NCBI RefSeq assembly: GCF_900110955.1
Contig: NZ_FOFR01000003.1
Location: 124,001-188,000 of the forward strand
Reading direction: 5' to 3'
DNA from: Lentzea xinjiangensis
GTDB lineage: Bacteria > Actinomycetota > Actinomycetes > Mycobacteriales > Pseudonocardiaceae
DNA: 64,000 bases
Positions 24,957 to 33,053 of the stretch are shown in pieces. The notes beneath the pieces were generated by a model that saw only the letters and a program-made list of their open reading frames with translations, had not been told where the DNA came from and searched no databases. Numbering within the stretch: the stretch's first letter is position 1; the number at the start of each line of letters is the position of its first letter. A program made the position numbers and the translations under genes.

Positions 24957-26026
24957 GCCGTCGCCCTTCGCGTCGGGAGCGCGACGTCGACGACCCAGCC
25001 ACCGTCGACGCCGGGCCCCGCCTTGATCCTGCCACCGAGCGCCTGCACGCGTTCGGTGAGTCCGATGAGGCCGAAACCGTGGCCCTGCCTCGCGGGCCTG
25101 CCGTCGTCGGCGACCTTGACGGTGACCCAGCCCGGCGCGGCCTGGATCCGGACGTCCACCTCGGTGGCCTCCGCGGCATGTTTCCTGATGTTGGTCAGCG
25201 CCTCCATCACCACCCGGTGCACCGAGCCCACCACCTCGAGCGGCAGATCCGCGGTGTCGCCGTGGACCTCGAGGGTCGCCCGTGGCTCGGCCTCGACCAG
25301 CGGCTCGATGTCGGCGATGCCCGTGACCGGCGCCACGGGCACGTCGTCGCGCAGCACGCCGACCATGCGCCGCATCGCGCTCATGGCCTCGCCGCCGGCC
25401 TCCTCGATGCGGCCGAGGGCCTGTTTCGCCCGTGCGGGGTCGCGTTCGACGATCCGGCTCGCTCCCTGGGCCAGCACGACCATGCCGGTGAGGTGGTGCC
25501 CCACGAAGTCGTGCAGGTCCCGCGCGAACTCGGCCCGCTGCTCGGCCTGGACGGCGGCCACCTGCTTCTCGCGGGCGTTGCCGAGCAGGCGGAGGTAGCC
25601 GGTGAGGGCGAGCACGGCGGTGGCGACGACCAGCAGGCCCATCGCGAGCGTCACCTCGGTGCTGCCCAGCGGGAACCGGACGGGCTGGGTGACCAGCGCG
25701 ATGACGACCCAGCCGAGCAGCGGCGCGTCCCGCCACGACCTCGCCCGGTGCGCGGTGACCGCCAGCACGCCGGTCAGCGCCAGCGCCTCGGCCAGGCCGA
25801 ACTCCTTGTCGAGCGGGTTGAGCACGGTGAACGTGACGCACGCTGTGGCGGCGAGAGCGGCCGCCACGCGGTGGGGGCGCAGCCAGGCGAGCGCGGGGAG
25901 CAGGACGCAGGCGAACGCGGCCCACCCCGTCCACGGGTAGAGGCCCGGCGAGTTGAACAGGCCGTAGTAGGCGTCCACGAACGCGGCGGCGACCAGTGCG
26001 GCGATCGCGCCGGACTTCCAGAGCAT
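24953..26026 (-). CDS. NarL-type sensor histidine kinase
   Basis: 357 residues. About five or six membrane spans fill residues 5-145 with almost no extracytoplasmic domain, suggesting it senses within the membrane. A HisKA_3 dimerisation domain holds His 172 ([18 protein letters not shown]). The HATPase domain includes [18 protein letters not shown] and [19 protein letters not shown] at 26026 is chosen; the frame runs further upstream, but only as the antisense of the divergent ABC gene. Partner of the overlapping response regulator. Confidence 0.9.
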   Translation of the reverse strand: MLWKSGAIAALVAAAFVDAYYGLFNSPGLYPWTGWAAFACVLLPALAWLRPHRVAAALAATACVTFTVLNPLDKEFGLAEALALTGVLAVTAHRARSWRDAPLLGWVVIALVTQPVRFPLGSTEVTLAMGLLVVATAVLALTGYLRLLGNAREKQVAAVQAEQRAEFARDLHDFVGHHLTGMVVLAQGASRIVERDPARAKQALGRIEEAGGEAMSAMRRMVGVLRDDVPVAPVTGIADIEPLVEAEPRATLEVHGDTADLPLEVVGSVHRVVMEALTNIRKHAAEATEVDVRIQAAPGWVTVKVADDGRPARQGHGFGLIGLTERVQALGGRIKAGPGVDGGWVVDVALPTRRATA

Positions 26027-26135
26027 GACCACGACCTTATGCACCCGGTGGCGTGGCGCAGATCGGCCGAAAGGCAGAGGGGAGCCGTTCTCGGGACGGA
26101 GGTGCCCGGCCGGCACGGCGGACTTTGCTGACCAC

Positions 26136-26819
26136 GTGAACAACTTCGCTTCCGCCGCGGTCGACCTCGTGAAGGTGTACGGCTCCGGTGACACCGCGGT
26201 CCGGGCACTCGACGGGGTGACGGCCGGCTTCCGGCCCGCCGCGTTCAGCGTGATCACGGGACCGTCCGGCTCCGGCAAGTCCACGCTGATGCACTGCCTC
26301 GCGGGCCTCGACACCGCCACCTCCGGCGCGGCGCTCCTCGGCGGGAAGGACCTGACCCGGCTGTCCGACCACGCGCTGACCCGCGTGCGCCGGGACCGGG
26401 TCGGGTTCGTGTTCCAGACGTTCAACCTGCTGCCGGCGCTGACCGCGGAGCAGAACGTCCTGCTGCCGGTGCAACTGGCCGGCCGCCGGCCCGATCGCGC
26501 CTGGTTCACGCAGCTCGTGGAGGTGCTGGGGCTGTCGGCACGACTCACACACCGGCCCTCGGAGCTGTCCGGCGGACAGCAGCAGCGGGTGGCCTTGGCG
26601 CGTGCGCTGGTCACGCGGCCCGAGGTCGTCTTCGCCGACGAACCGACCGGGAACCTGGACTCGCGGTCTTCCGCGGACGTGCTGAACCTGCTGCGGCAGG
26701 CCGTGCGGGACTTCGGTCAGACGATCGTGATGGTCACGCACGACGACCGCGCCGCCTCCTACGCCGACGCCGTGGTGCGGATGGCCGATGGACGTGTCGT
26801 CGAGGCGGTGGCCGCGTGA
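26136..26819 (+). CDS. ABC transporter ATPase, MacB/LolD type
   Basis: A 227-residue ATPase of the family that energises FtsX-like permeases. Walker A is at about 42-50 (GPSGSGKST), the Q-loop segment is [22 protein letters not shown], the signature is [16 protein letters not shown], and Walker B is [19 protein letters not shown] at 26136 begins the conserved part; the longer frame to 26025 has no ribosome site. It is divergent from the two-component genes and overlaps the permease by 4 bp (GTGA). Confidence 0.92.
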   Translation: MNNFASAAVDLVKVYGSGDTAVRALDGVTAGFRPAAFSVITGPSGSGKSTLMHCLAGLDTATSGAALLGGKDLTRLSDHALTRVRRDRVGFVFQTFNLLPALTAEQNVLLPVQLAGRRPDRAWFTQLVEVLGLSARLTHRPSELSGGQQQRVALARALVTRPEVVFADEPTGNLDSRSSADVLNLLRQAVRDFGQTIVMVTHDDRAASYADAVVRMADGRVVEAVAA

Positions 26820-28591
26820 GGCGGTTCCTGCCCGTCCTGTCGATCATGATCGCGGCGTTCTTCGCCTACGCGACGGTGCTCGCCGAGGACGTCGCCGAAC
26901 GCTCGCTCGCGGTGGGTGGCGCCCGGCTGGTCGAGGTGTTCGCGCTGCTCGGCGCCTTCGTCACGGTCGCCGTGATCGTGGCCGCGCTGGTTTCCACGTC
27001 GACGTTCCGGATCGTGTTCGCGCAGCGGGTGCGGGAGCTCGCGTTGCTGCGCGCCATCGGCGCCTCGCGGGCACGGCTGGCGCGGGGCCTGCTCGCCGAG
27101 GGAGCGCTGACCGGGTTGCTCGCCTCGGTCGCCGGGGTCGCGCTGGCGGCGGGCGCCGGACAGCTCGTGCCGCTGGCCGGGCTGGTGGCTCCGGGGTTCC
27201 CGCTCACGCCGGCGTTGATCGTCGTCCTCGGGTCGTTCGTGCTGACCACGCTCGCCGTGCTGGCGCCGGCGTGGTCCGCGGCCGCGGTGTCGCCGCTGGA
27301 GGCGCTGCGGACCTCGGCCGTGCAGGACGCCCAGAGCCGGATCGGCGGTCCGCGCTGGGTCATGGGTGTTCTGATGGCGTTGGGAGCGGGCGGGCTGCTG
27401 GTCAACGTCGCGGTCGATGGCCTGGCGACGAAACAACGCCCTTCCGGTGTGACGGAAGAACTGCTGCTGCGGACGACCATCAGCGGTGCGTTGGCGTTCG
27501 GTGCACTGATCACCCTCGGGCCCGCGTTGATCTCGCCGGTGCTTCGGTTGATCGGAATTCCGTTGCGGCGCAGCCCCGTCGGGTCGTTGGCGGTGAGCGG
27601 GGTGGGTGGTGCGCCACGCCGGGCTGCCTCGATCACCGCGGTGGTGGCGCTGGGGGTCAGCCTCGTCATCGCGACGCTGACGGGCGCGAACACGGCGCAG
27701 GGCTTGGGGAGGGCCGAGATGGCGAGCGCCTACCCGGCGGACCTGGAGTTCACCGGACCGGTCGACGTGCGGGCGTTGCAGGCGGCCGGGCTCACGGACG
27801 TCCTCCCGTACCGGCGCGCGGACATCACCGTCAACGGGTCGCTCACCATGCGCGGCACCGATCTCGACATGAGCGAGCTCCGCGTTCTGCCGGACTTCCG
27901 CGTCGACACCGGGTCCCTGTCCGGCATGGGGCCGCGCAAGATCATCCTGTCGACCCGGACGTCGAGCGCCCTCGGGCTCACCGCGGGTTCCGAGGCCGAC
28001 GTCAACGGCGTGCGGATGACGGTGGCGGCGACGGTGTTCGGCGGTGTGCCGCTCGGCAGCGCGGTGCTGCACCCGTCCGATGTGGAGGGTGAACCGGCCG
28101 GCGCGCTCGCGAACGGCGCGAGGGACCGCGTGCCGGCCGGGTTCGAGGTCGAGTCGCTCAGCGAACGCCGGCTCGCGCAGGAGAACTGGTTCACCACGTT
28201 GGTGGCGATCGCGATCGGGCTGCTGTTCCTGACCGTGGTGATCGCCGTGGTGGGCGTGGGCTCGACCACGGCGTTGTCGGCACTCGAGCGGACCCGGGAG
28301 TCCGGGCTGCTGCGCGCGATCGGCCTGACCCGCTGGGAGCTCGGCCGCCTCATCACGACCGAAGCCGGCCTCTACGGACTCGTCGGCGCGGTGCTCGGGC
28401 TCGTCATCGGAATCCCCTACGCGTGGCTCGCGATCATCTCGCTCGGCGTCGAATGGCCGTTGCAGGTGCCCGTTGCCGCGGTCGCCGTGGTCGTGCTCGT
28501 CCTGACCGCGCTCACCGCGGGTGCGGGGCTGCTGCCCGCCCTCAGAGCCGCGAGGCTGAGCCCGGTGGCGGCACTTCACTCGATCCAGTGA
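26816..28591 (+). CDS. FtsX-like ABC permease
   Basis: 591 residues containing two FtsX domains. The first is around VFAQRVRELALLRAIGASRARLARGLLAEGALTGLLASVAG. The second is around TALSALERTRESGLLRAIGLTRWELGRLITTEAGLYGLVGAVLGLVIG, with an extracytoplasmic segment of about 250 residues between them. It forms an exporter or mechanotransmission complex with the ATPase just upstream. With the neighbouring kinase/regulator pair it resembles antimicrobial-peptide or lipid-extrusion modules; the substrate is unknown. Confidence 0.9.
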   Translation: MRRFLPVLSIMIAAFFAYATVLAEDVAERSLAVGGARLVEVFALLGAFVTVAVIVAALVSTSTFRIVFAQRVRELALLRAIGASRARLARGLLAEGALTGLLASVAGVALAAGAGQLVPLAGLVAPGFPLTPALIVVLGSFVLTTLAVLAPAWSAAAVSPLEALRTSAVQDAQSRIGGPRWVMGVLMALGAGGLLVNVAVDGLATKQRPSGVTEELLLRTTISGALAFGALITLGPALISPVLRLIGIPLRRSPVGSLAVSGVGGAPRRAASITAVVALGVSLVIATLTGANTAQGLGRAEMASAYPADLEFTGPVDVRALQAAGLTDVLPYRRADITVNGSLTMRGTDLDMSELRVLPDFRVDTGSLSGMGPRKIILSTRTSSALGLTAGSEADVNGVRMTVAATVFGGVPLGSAVLHPSDVEGEPAGALANGARDRVPAGFEVESLSERRLAQENWFTTLVAIAIGLLFLTVVIAVVGVGSTTALSALERTRESGLLRAIGLTRWELGRLITTEAGLYGLVGAVLGLVIGIPYAWLAIISLGVEWPLQVPVAAVAVVVLVLTALTAGAGLLPALRAARLSPVAALHSIQ

Positions 28592-28645
28592 CGTGTATCG
28601 GATGCGGGACTGGGTAACCGGGGTCCATAGGGAGGTAATGCACTC

Positions 28646-28837
28646 ATGGGCTTCGATGAGCTGAAGAACAAGGCCAAGGACCTGATCGGCCAGCACGGCG
28701 ACAAGGTCGATCAGGGTGTGGACCGCGCGGGCCAGTTCGCCGACGAGAAGACCGGCGGGCAGCACAGCGAGCACATCGACAAGGGCGAGGACAAGCTCAA
28801 GGAAGGCCTTCGAAACTTCGGCGGCCAGCAGCAGTGA
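28646..28837 (+). CDS. Rv0909/MT0933-like antitoxin-family protein
   Basis: A 63-residue, charged, helical protein (MGFDELKNKAKDLIGQHGDKVDQGVDRAGQFADEKTGG). It matches the short MT0933/Rv0909 antitoxin-like family of actinobacteria, with DK..Q-GVD and a Gly-rich tail. A strong GGAGGT site precedes the ATG. In Mycobacterium the partner toxin is an SRPBCC-type protein; no such gene lies next to it, so it may be an orphan or have another role, for example CsbD-like stress protein. A long hairpin follows. Confidence 0.8.
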   Translation: MGFDELKNKAKDLIGQHGDKVDQGVDRAGQFADEKTGGQHSEHIDKGEDKLKEGLRNFGGQQQ

Positions 28838-28863
28838 CCTCGGGCCACCGGTAACGGGGAAGA

Positions 28864-28905
28864 GACAGCGGCCAGCGTGCTCTTAGGAGTGCGCTGGCCG
28901 CTGTC
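28864..28905 (+). terminator. Terminator after the antitoxin-like gene
   Basis: Perfect 14-bp inverted repeat gacagcggccagcg (28864-28877) and cgctggccgctgtc (28892-28905). The 14-nt loop can pair further through wobble pairs. It lies 27 bp after the stop codon. No T-run follows. Confidence 0.75.
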
Positions 28906-29104
28906 GTCCGCCATCACAACGATGGAACCTCAAGGCCGTGGCCCATACGCAGCGTGGGCATTCTGAGACTGCTCGTGCTGCTGGGTCGCATGTGAGTTAG
29001 CCGCTGCACCCACCGAACGTGGCGTTCCTCGGGCGGCGTTCCGAGTCACTTCCGCGATTCCCGCGACCCGGTTACCGTCGTTCGCCGGGATCACGGAGGT
29101 GGAA

Positions 29105-31135
29105 GTGGATCCGAGCGGGGTGACAAGAGCCGCGCGGCTGACCGCACTGGCCGCGTTGTGCCTGGTCACCGTGGTCCTGCTGCTCCCAGCCGCCATCAGC
29201 GTGAGCACCGGCGGAGCCGTGCCGGAGTTCTTCGGCCAGTTCGGTGAGTGGTTGTGGCCGGCTGTCGGCGTGATGGTGCTGGTCGCCGTCGGCCTGGTGG
29301 TCTGGGAGCGGGTCCGCGGCCACGAGACGAGCAGCCGCACCGCCGCCCTGGGCAGGGTCGAGTCGCGGGTGAAGGCCCTGCTCGCCTCCTCGCTGGCCGC
29401 GCAGACGCAGATCAAGCTCGGCGTGGTGCGGCAGCCGCGGCTCCACGTGCGGGTCGCGGGTGAGGAAGTTTCGTCTCCGGACCTGGAGGCCGTCTACGAC
29501 CGCCTCGGTCACACCATGGTCCTGATCGGCCCGGTGGGCAGTGGGCGCTCGACGTTGCTGCGTGAACTGTGCCTGGTGCTGGTCGAACGTGCGCGCAACG
29601 ATCCGCAGGCGCCGATTCCGGTCGTCGTGGATTTGGCGACGTGGCGCGCGTACGGCACGCGCAAGCCAACGGAGTTCACCGCGTGGCTGCTGCGCGAGAT
29701 GAACCGGCGCTACGGCATCAGCCGCTCGGCCGGCACGATCTGGCTGCGCCGCGGGCGGGTGGCCGTCCTCATCGACGGCCTGGACGAGGTGCCGCGGGTC
29801 GACCGGGCGCACTGCGAGTCCGAGCTCGCGCCGTTCGCCTCGGTGGTGTGCTCGACGGGGCCGATCGAGAACCTGCCGTCGGTGTTCGTCGAGCCGTTGT
29901 CGCGTGGACAGGTGCTGGAGTACATCGCTTCGGTCAGCCCGCGTCTCGACAGCCTGGAGTCAGCTCTGACACCGGCGATCTGGGACCAGCTCGACTCGCC
30001 GCTGGCGCTGAACCTGGTGGCGCTGACCCACCTGGACAAACAGGTCGACACGATCGGCACCGACTTCGTGGGGTCTTTCGTCGTGGAACGGCTGTCCGGC
30101 CAACGCGGTGCAGGGCCCACGATCCGTGCGCTGAAGTTCCTCGCACGGCTGGACCGCCCGGACCTCGGCGCGCCCGTGCACATGCCTCACCGCCGTGAGT
30201 GGCTCCCGCTGCTGCCGACGCGTCCGTTGTGGTTGCTGTTCGTGCGCGCGGTACCTGCCGCATACGCCGGTGGGGTGTGCGCCGTGGCGTTCATGACGGG
30301 GCTGCGGCTTGGATTGTGGCCGGCTCTGGTTTTCGTGGTCGCGTCTTCCGCGTTGCTCGTGTTGGTGAACAAACTGCCGCACGTCTTCCATCCGCCCGGA
30401 CGCGCGCACGGCATCATTACTGCTGCGCTCGCTTTCCTCGCCGGTGTGCTCGGCGGGCTGTTGGTCGGACTCGTCGGTCTGTGGCTCGGCGGTATCGGTA
30501 TGCCGTGGCCGTACTTCGTCGCGTACGTGTTCGTGGTGGTGGCGTCCTTCTTCCTGGCCTTGGGCTTCGTGCCGGGCGACGCACCCGTGCCGTGGGCGGC
30601 GATGATCGCGGCCGCGCCGGGCGTGTCGATGATCTGGACCGGTCCCCACACCGTGCTGATGGGCATGGGTATCGGGTTCTCCGCAGGTGTAGCCGGTGGT
30701 GTGTTCGCGGCGGCCGTAGGACGTGTGTGGCGCACGGTACGCACAGCGCAGCACCAGAGGATGCGAGTCGGACGTCCGTGGTGGGTTCAGCCCGCCGTCC
30801 CACTTCTCGGCGCGGTCGGTCTGCTGGGCGGCTTGGGCACGTCGGGGTCGTGGGGCACCGCGCTGGGCGTCGCCTTGGGCTTGCTGGTGACACCGACCGC
30901 TGCCCGCGACTACGTCTGGCCGTTCGACGCGTTCGCCGAAGCAGCAGCCGAAGGCATCACCCGTCCCCTGTCGCTGGGCGAGTTGTCGTTCCGCCGCACG
31001 GCTCTGCTCCACCTGGCCCAGGACCGGCTGCTGCTCACCCGCGTCGACGGCGAGTACCGCTTCGCCCACGTGGCGCTCCGCGACCACCTGGCGTCCTGCG
31101 ATCCGACAGCGCTGGTGCGGGCCACGCGCCGATGA
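29105..31135 (+). CDS. Membrane-anchored NACHT/STAND-like NTPase
   Basis: About 676 residues. Two N-terminal membrane spans (about 11-31 and 48-68) are followed by a cytoplasmic P-loop domain. This has Walker A GPVGSGRST (about 142-150), a segment PIPVVVDLATW, and a NACHT-type Walker B VAVLIDGLDEVPR. About 230 residues with roughly six membrane spans follow, then a small C-terminal domain (FRRTALLHLAQDRLLLTRVDGEYRFAHVALRDHLA) of the kind seen after bacterial NACHT modules. GTG at 29105 has a GGAGG site 5 nt upstream; GTG at 29099 is possible. Such STAND proteins act as molecular switches; some serve in anti-phage defence, which is not shown here. Confidence 0.75.
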   Translation: MDPSGVTRAARLTALAALCLVTVVLLLPAAISVSTGGAVPEFFGQFGEWLWPAVGVMVLVAVGLVVWERVRGHETSSRTAALGRVESRVKALLASSLAAQTQIKLGVVRQPRLHVRVAGEEVSSPDLEAVYDRLGHTMVLIGPVGSGRSTLLRELCLVLVERARNDPQAPIPVVVDLATWRAYGTRKPTEFTAWLLREMNRRYGISRSAGTIWLRRGRVAVLIDGLDEVPRVDRAHCESELAPFASVVCSTGPIENLPSVFVEPLSRGQVLEYIASVSPRLDSLESALTPAIWDQLDSPLALNLVALTHLDKQVDTIGTDFVGSFVVERLSGQRGAGPTIRALKFLARLDRPDLGAPVHMPHRREWLPLLPTRPLWLLFVRAVPAAYAGGVCAVAFMTGLRLGLWPALVFVVASSALLVLVNKLPHVFHPPGRAHGIITAALAFLAGVLGGLLVGLVGLWLGGIGMPWPYFVAYVFVVVASFFLALGFVPGDAPVPWAAMIAAAPGVSMIWTGPHTVLMGMGIGFSAGVAGGVFAAAVGRVWRTVRTAQHQRMRVGRPWWVQPAVPLLGAVGLLGGLGTSGSWGTALGVALGLLVTPTAARDYVWPFDAFAEAAAEGITRPLSLGELSFRRTALLHLAQDRLLLTRVDGEYRFAHVALRDHLASCDPTALVRATRR

Positions 31136-31177
31136 ACCTTCCCGGCCTGCTGGCCGTAGGCCTGACCGAGAGGTCGG

Positions 31178-31891
31178 GTGTTGTGGATGCGCTGGTCGAA
31201 GGGCTGGATCGCGGCCGCCGGGACGTTCTCGGTCGTCGCGGCCATCGGGGGTACGGCCTTCGCACTCGCCGGCTCGGGTGCTCCCCCGTCGCAGCCGGGA
31301 GTGGCGGGCAAGGAGGTCTGCGCGGGACAGCCGCCCAGGGCGGTGAGGTCCGGCGGACCGGCGGCCGTGACATCGGACCAGTTCCCGCTCGGAACCTCCC
31401 TGCGCGTCACGAACCTCGGCAACGGCCGGTCGATCACCGTGCCCGTCATCGGCACCGCGGCCGGCTGCGCGGTGCTGAACACCGCGGCCTTCGACTCGTT
31501 GGCCTTCGACTCGTCGCGTCCGGCGGGCCTGGGCAGAGGCGGGGCGGACAGCTCTCCCCGGCAGGTCCGGGTGGAGATCGTCGGCAACGCGCCCGCGCCC
31601 GTCCGGTCCTCCACGCCGAGGCTGCGGGCTTCCGGAGTCGTCGGGCAGGTCGTGTGCGACGGGACGACGGTCGGGGTGTCGGCCGTGGGTGGAGCGCCGG
31701 GAGCGTTCTCGTCGCAACTGCCGGTCGGGACCTCGGTCCGGGTGACCAACCTGGACAACGGACGGCAAACGACCGTGCGGATCGTCGGGGTAGGGCCAGC
31801 CTGCGTGCGGTTGAACAGCGCGGCGTTCGAGTCGGTCGCGGAACCGGGGAAGAACGTGATCGATCGGGTGCAGCTCGAAAAGGTGACTTGA
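31178..31891 (+). CDS. Secreted protein with two tandem RlpA-like double-psi beta-barrel repeats
   Basis: 237 residues. An N-terminal membrane/signal segment (WIAAAGTFSVVAAIGGTAFALAG) is followed by two repeats. Each contains FPLGTSLRVTNLGNGRSITVPVIG...GCAVLNTAAFDSL or LPVGTSVRVTNLDNGRQTTVRIVG...ACVRLNSAAFESV. The G-T-x-hydrophobic-R-V-T-N-L-x-N-G-R motif is diagnostic of RlpA/expansin-type double-psi barrels. Such domains may bind or cleave peptidoglycan glycan strands. The catalytic Asp/His arrangement of lytic RlpA is not evident. GTG at 31178 is favoured by a GAGAGG site. Confidence 0.7.
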   Translation: MLWMRWSKGWIAAAGTFSVVAAIGGTAFALAGSGAPPSQPGVAGKEVCAGQPPRAVRSGGPAAVTSDQFPLGTSLRVTNLGNGRSITVPVIGTAAGCAVLNTAAFDSLAFDSSRPAGLGRGGADSSPRQVRVEIVGNAPAPVRSSTPRLRASGVVGQVVCDGTTVGVSAVGGAPGAFSSQLPVGTSVRVTNLDNGRQTTVRIVGVGPACVRLNSAAFESVAEPGKNVIDRVQLEKVT

Positions 31892-31928
31892 CGACGTACG
31901 CTGCTCCCCGGATTTGGGGGAGGGGACC

Positions 31929-32630
31929 GTGTTCCGTCGGTTTTTGATCTCGGCTGTCCTGCTGTCGGGATGCGCCGCGCAAGAAAGCGCACCTGCGCCG
32001 GTGGCCTCGCCTCCGCCGTCTTCGTCTTCGTCTTCGTCTTCGGCTTCGGTGGCGGATCAGTGGAACGCTCTCGCGCGACGAGCCGTGACGGCCTACGTCG
32101 CGAAAGAGGCGTTCGCCCCTGACGCCACGTGGACGAAGGACGAGCCGTCGGAACCCGGCGGCTACGAGCACGGAACGCCGGTGGTGGCCGAGGTGTGCGG
32201 CCGGGTCGAGCTCGGCTCCGGGTTCAAGGTGATGCGAACGCGCCGGTGGAGCGGGCAGACGATGGCCGTGCGGCAGCACGTGCACGCGTTGTCCGAGCAG
32301 AAAGCCGCGGACCTGGTCGAGCAGGTCAGGGCGAAGTCGCGCACCTGCACCACCTTCACGGCTATCGAGGGCAAGCCGCAGCGCGCCGTGACGCCGGACG
32401 CCGAGGTGCCCAGGCCGGACGGGCTCGACGACTTCTACGCCTACTGCGGCACGCTGCCCGACCTCCGGCCGGGAATGCACACGTGCGAGGCGTACCTGGC
32501 CTGGGGCGACCTGCTCGTCGTCGCCGGCGCCAACGCCGCCCACGGCGATCCCGCCGAGGCCCGGCGCAGCGCGTTGGAACAGCTCAAGGCCGTTGCTCCC
32601 GGAGTGGCGCTGGCGCTCGGCAGGGCTTGA
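31929..32630 (+). CDS. Lipoprotein with a serine-rich linker
   Basis: 233 residues. Short signal peptide with lipobox LSGC (Cys 15), then a low-complexity linker (proline then eight consecutive serines), then a domain with four cysteines (VCGRV, RTCTT, YCGTL, HTCEA) that probably form two disulfides. GTG at 31929 is chosen because a GGGGAGGGG site lies just upstream. The domain is not recognised. It is the last gene before a long G-rich non-coding stretch. Confidence 0.7.
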   Translation: MFRRFLISAVLLSGCAAQESAPAPVASPPPSSSSSSSSASVADQWNALARRAVTAYVAKEAFAPDATWTKDEPSEPGGYEHGTPVVAEVCGRVELGSGFKVMRTRRWSGQTMAVRQHVHALSEQKAADLVEQVRAKSRTCTTFTAIEGKPQRAVTPDAEVPRPDGLDDFYAYCGTLPDLRPGMHTCEAYLAWGDLLVVAGANAAHGDPAEARRSALEQLKAVAPGVALALGRA

Positions 32631-33053
32631 CCCGCAGGGTGGGCGCCCGGTCCGAGGATCGGCTCGTCGGCGGCAGCGGCTGTGGTGGCGGCTGTGGCGG
32701 CGGGCTGGCGAGGGTGGCGGGCATCGGTGGGCGGCACCGGCGGCGCGCGGCAGCGGTCGCGGGCAGCAGCGGTCGCGGGCGGGCGGCGACGACAGCGGCG
32801 GCGGCGGCGGTGGCGGCAGGCGACTGCGGCGGGCGGCGCCGGGCGACGGCAGCGGTGGCGGCAGCGGTGGCTCTGAGCGTCGCGAATGCATTGGCTGAGG
32901 GCTTGCCTGCTCCGGTCACTCGCGCACGGCCGGGCCGACCCCATCGACTCGGGAATCCGGTTCGGCCTCAGCGGCGGTGTGGCTCGGCGAGACCGCCCCA
33001 CTGCCGCGACGCTCTGCTCGGTCCGGCTCGGCGCGAGCGCTGAGCCGGGACCG
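32631..33053. other. G-rich low-complexity gap between convergent genes
   Basis: No gene is supported in this 423-bp gap. From about 32660 to 32890 the plus strand is made of reiterated GGC, GGT and GCAGCGGT-like words with many GGG/GGCGG runs; all three forward frames are open only because of the composition. The remainder (32890-33053) has ordinary GC content. A transcript from the plus strand could form G-quadruplexes or a strong structure that stops transcription before recQ. Confidence 0.5.

Noticed and set aside
23172..25598. 808-codon plus-strand frame across cyclophilin, lipoprotein and two-component genes
   Set aside because: It crosses three genes and their gaps, without any domain; an effect of high GC.
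26759..28774. 671-codon minus-strand frame opposite the FtsX permease
   Set aside because: Arg/His/Gln/Asp-rich shadow with no family features, running over a real permease gene and the antitoxin-like gene.
32593..32898. Gly/Ala/Arg-rich frames in the G-rich tract
   Set aside because: Open in all forward frames because of composition, no ribosome site, no preference for one frame.
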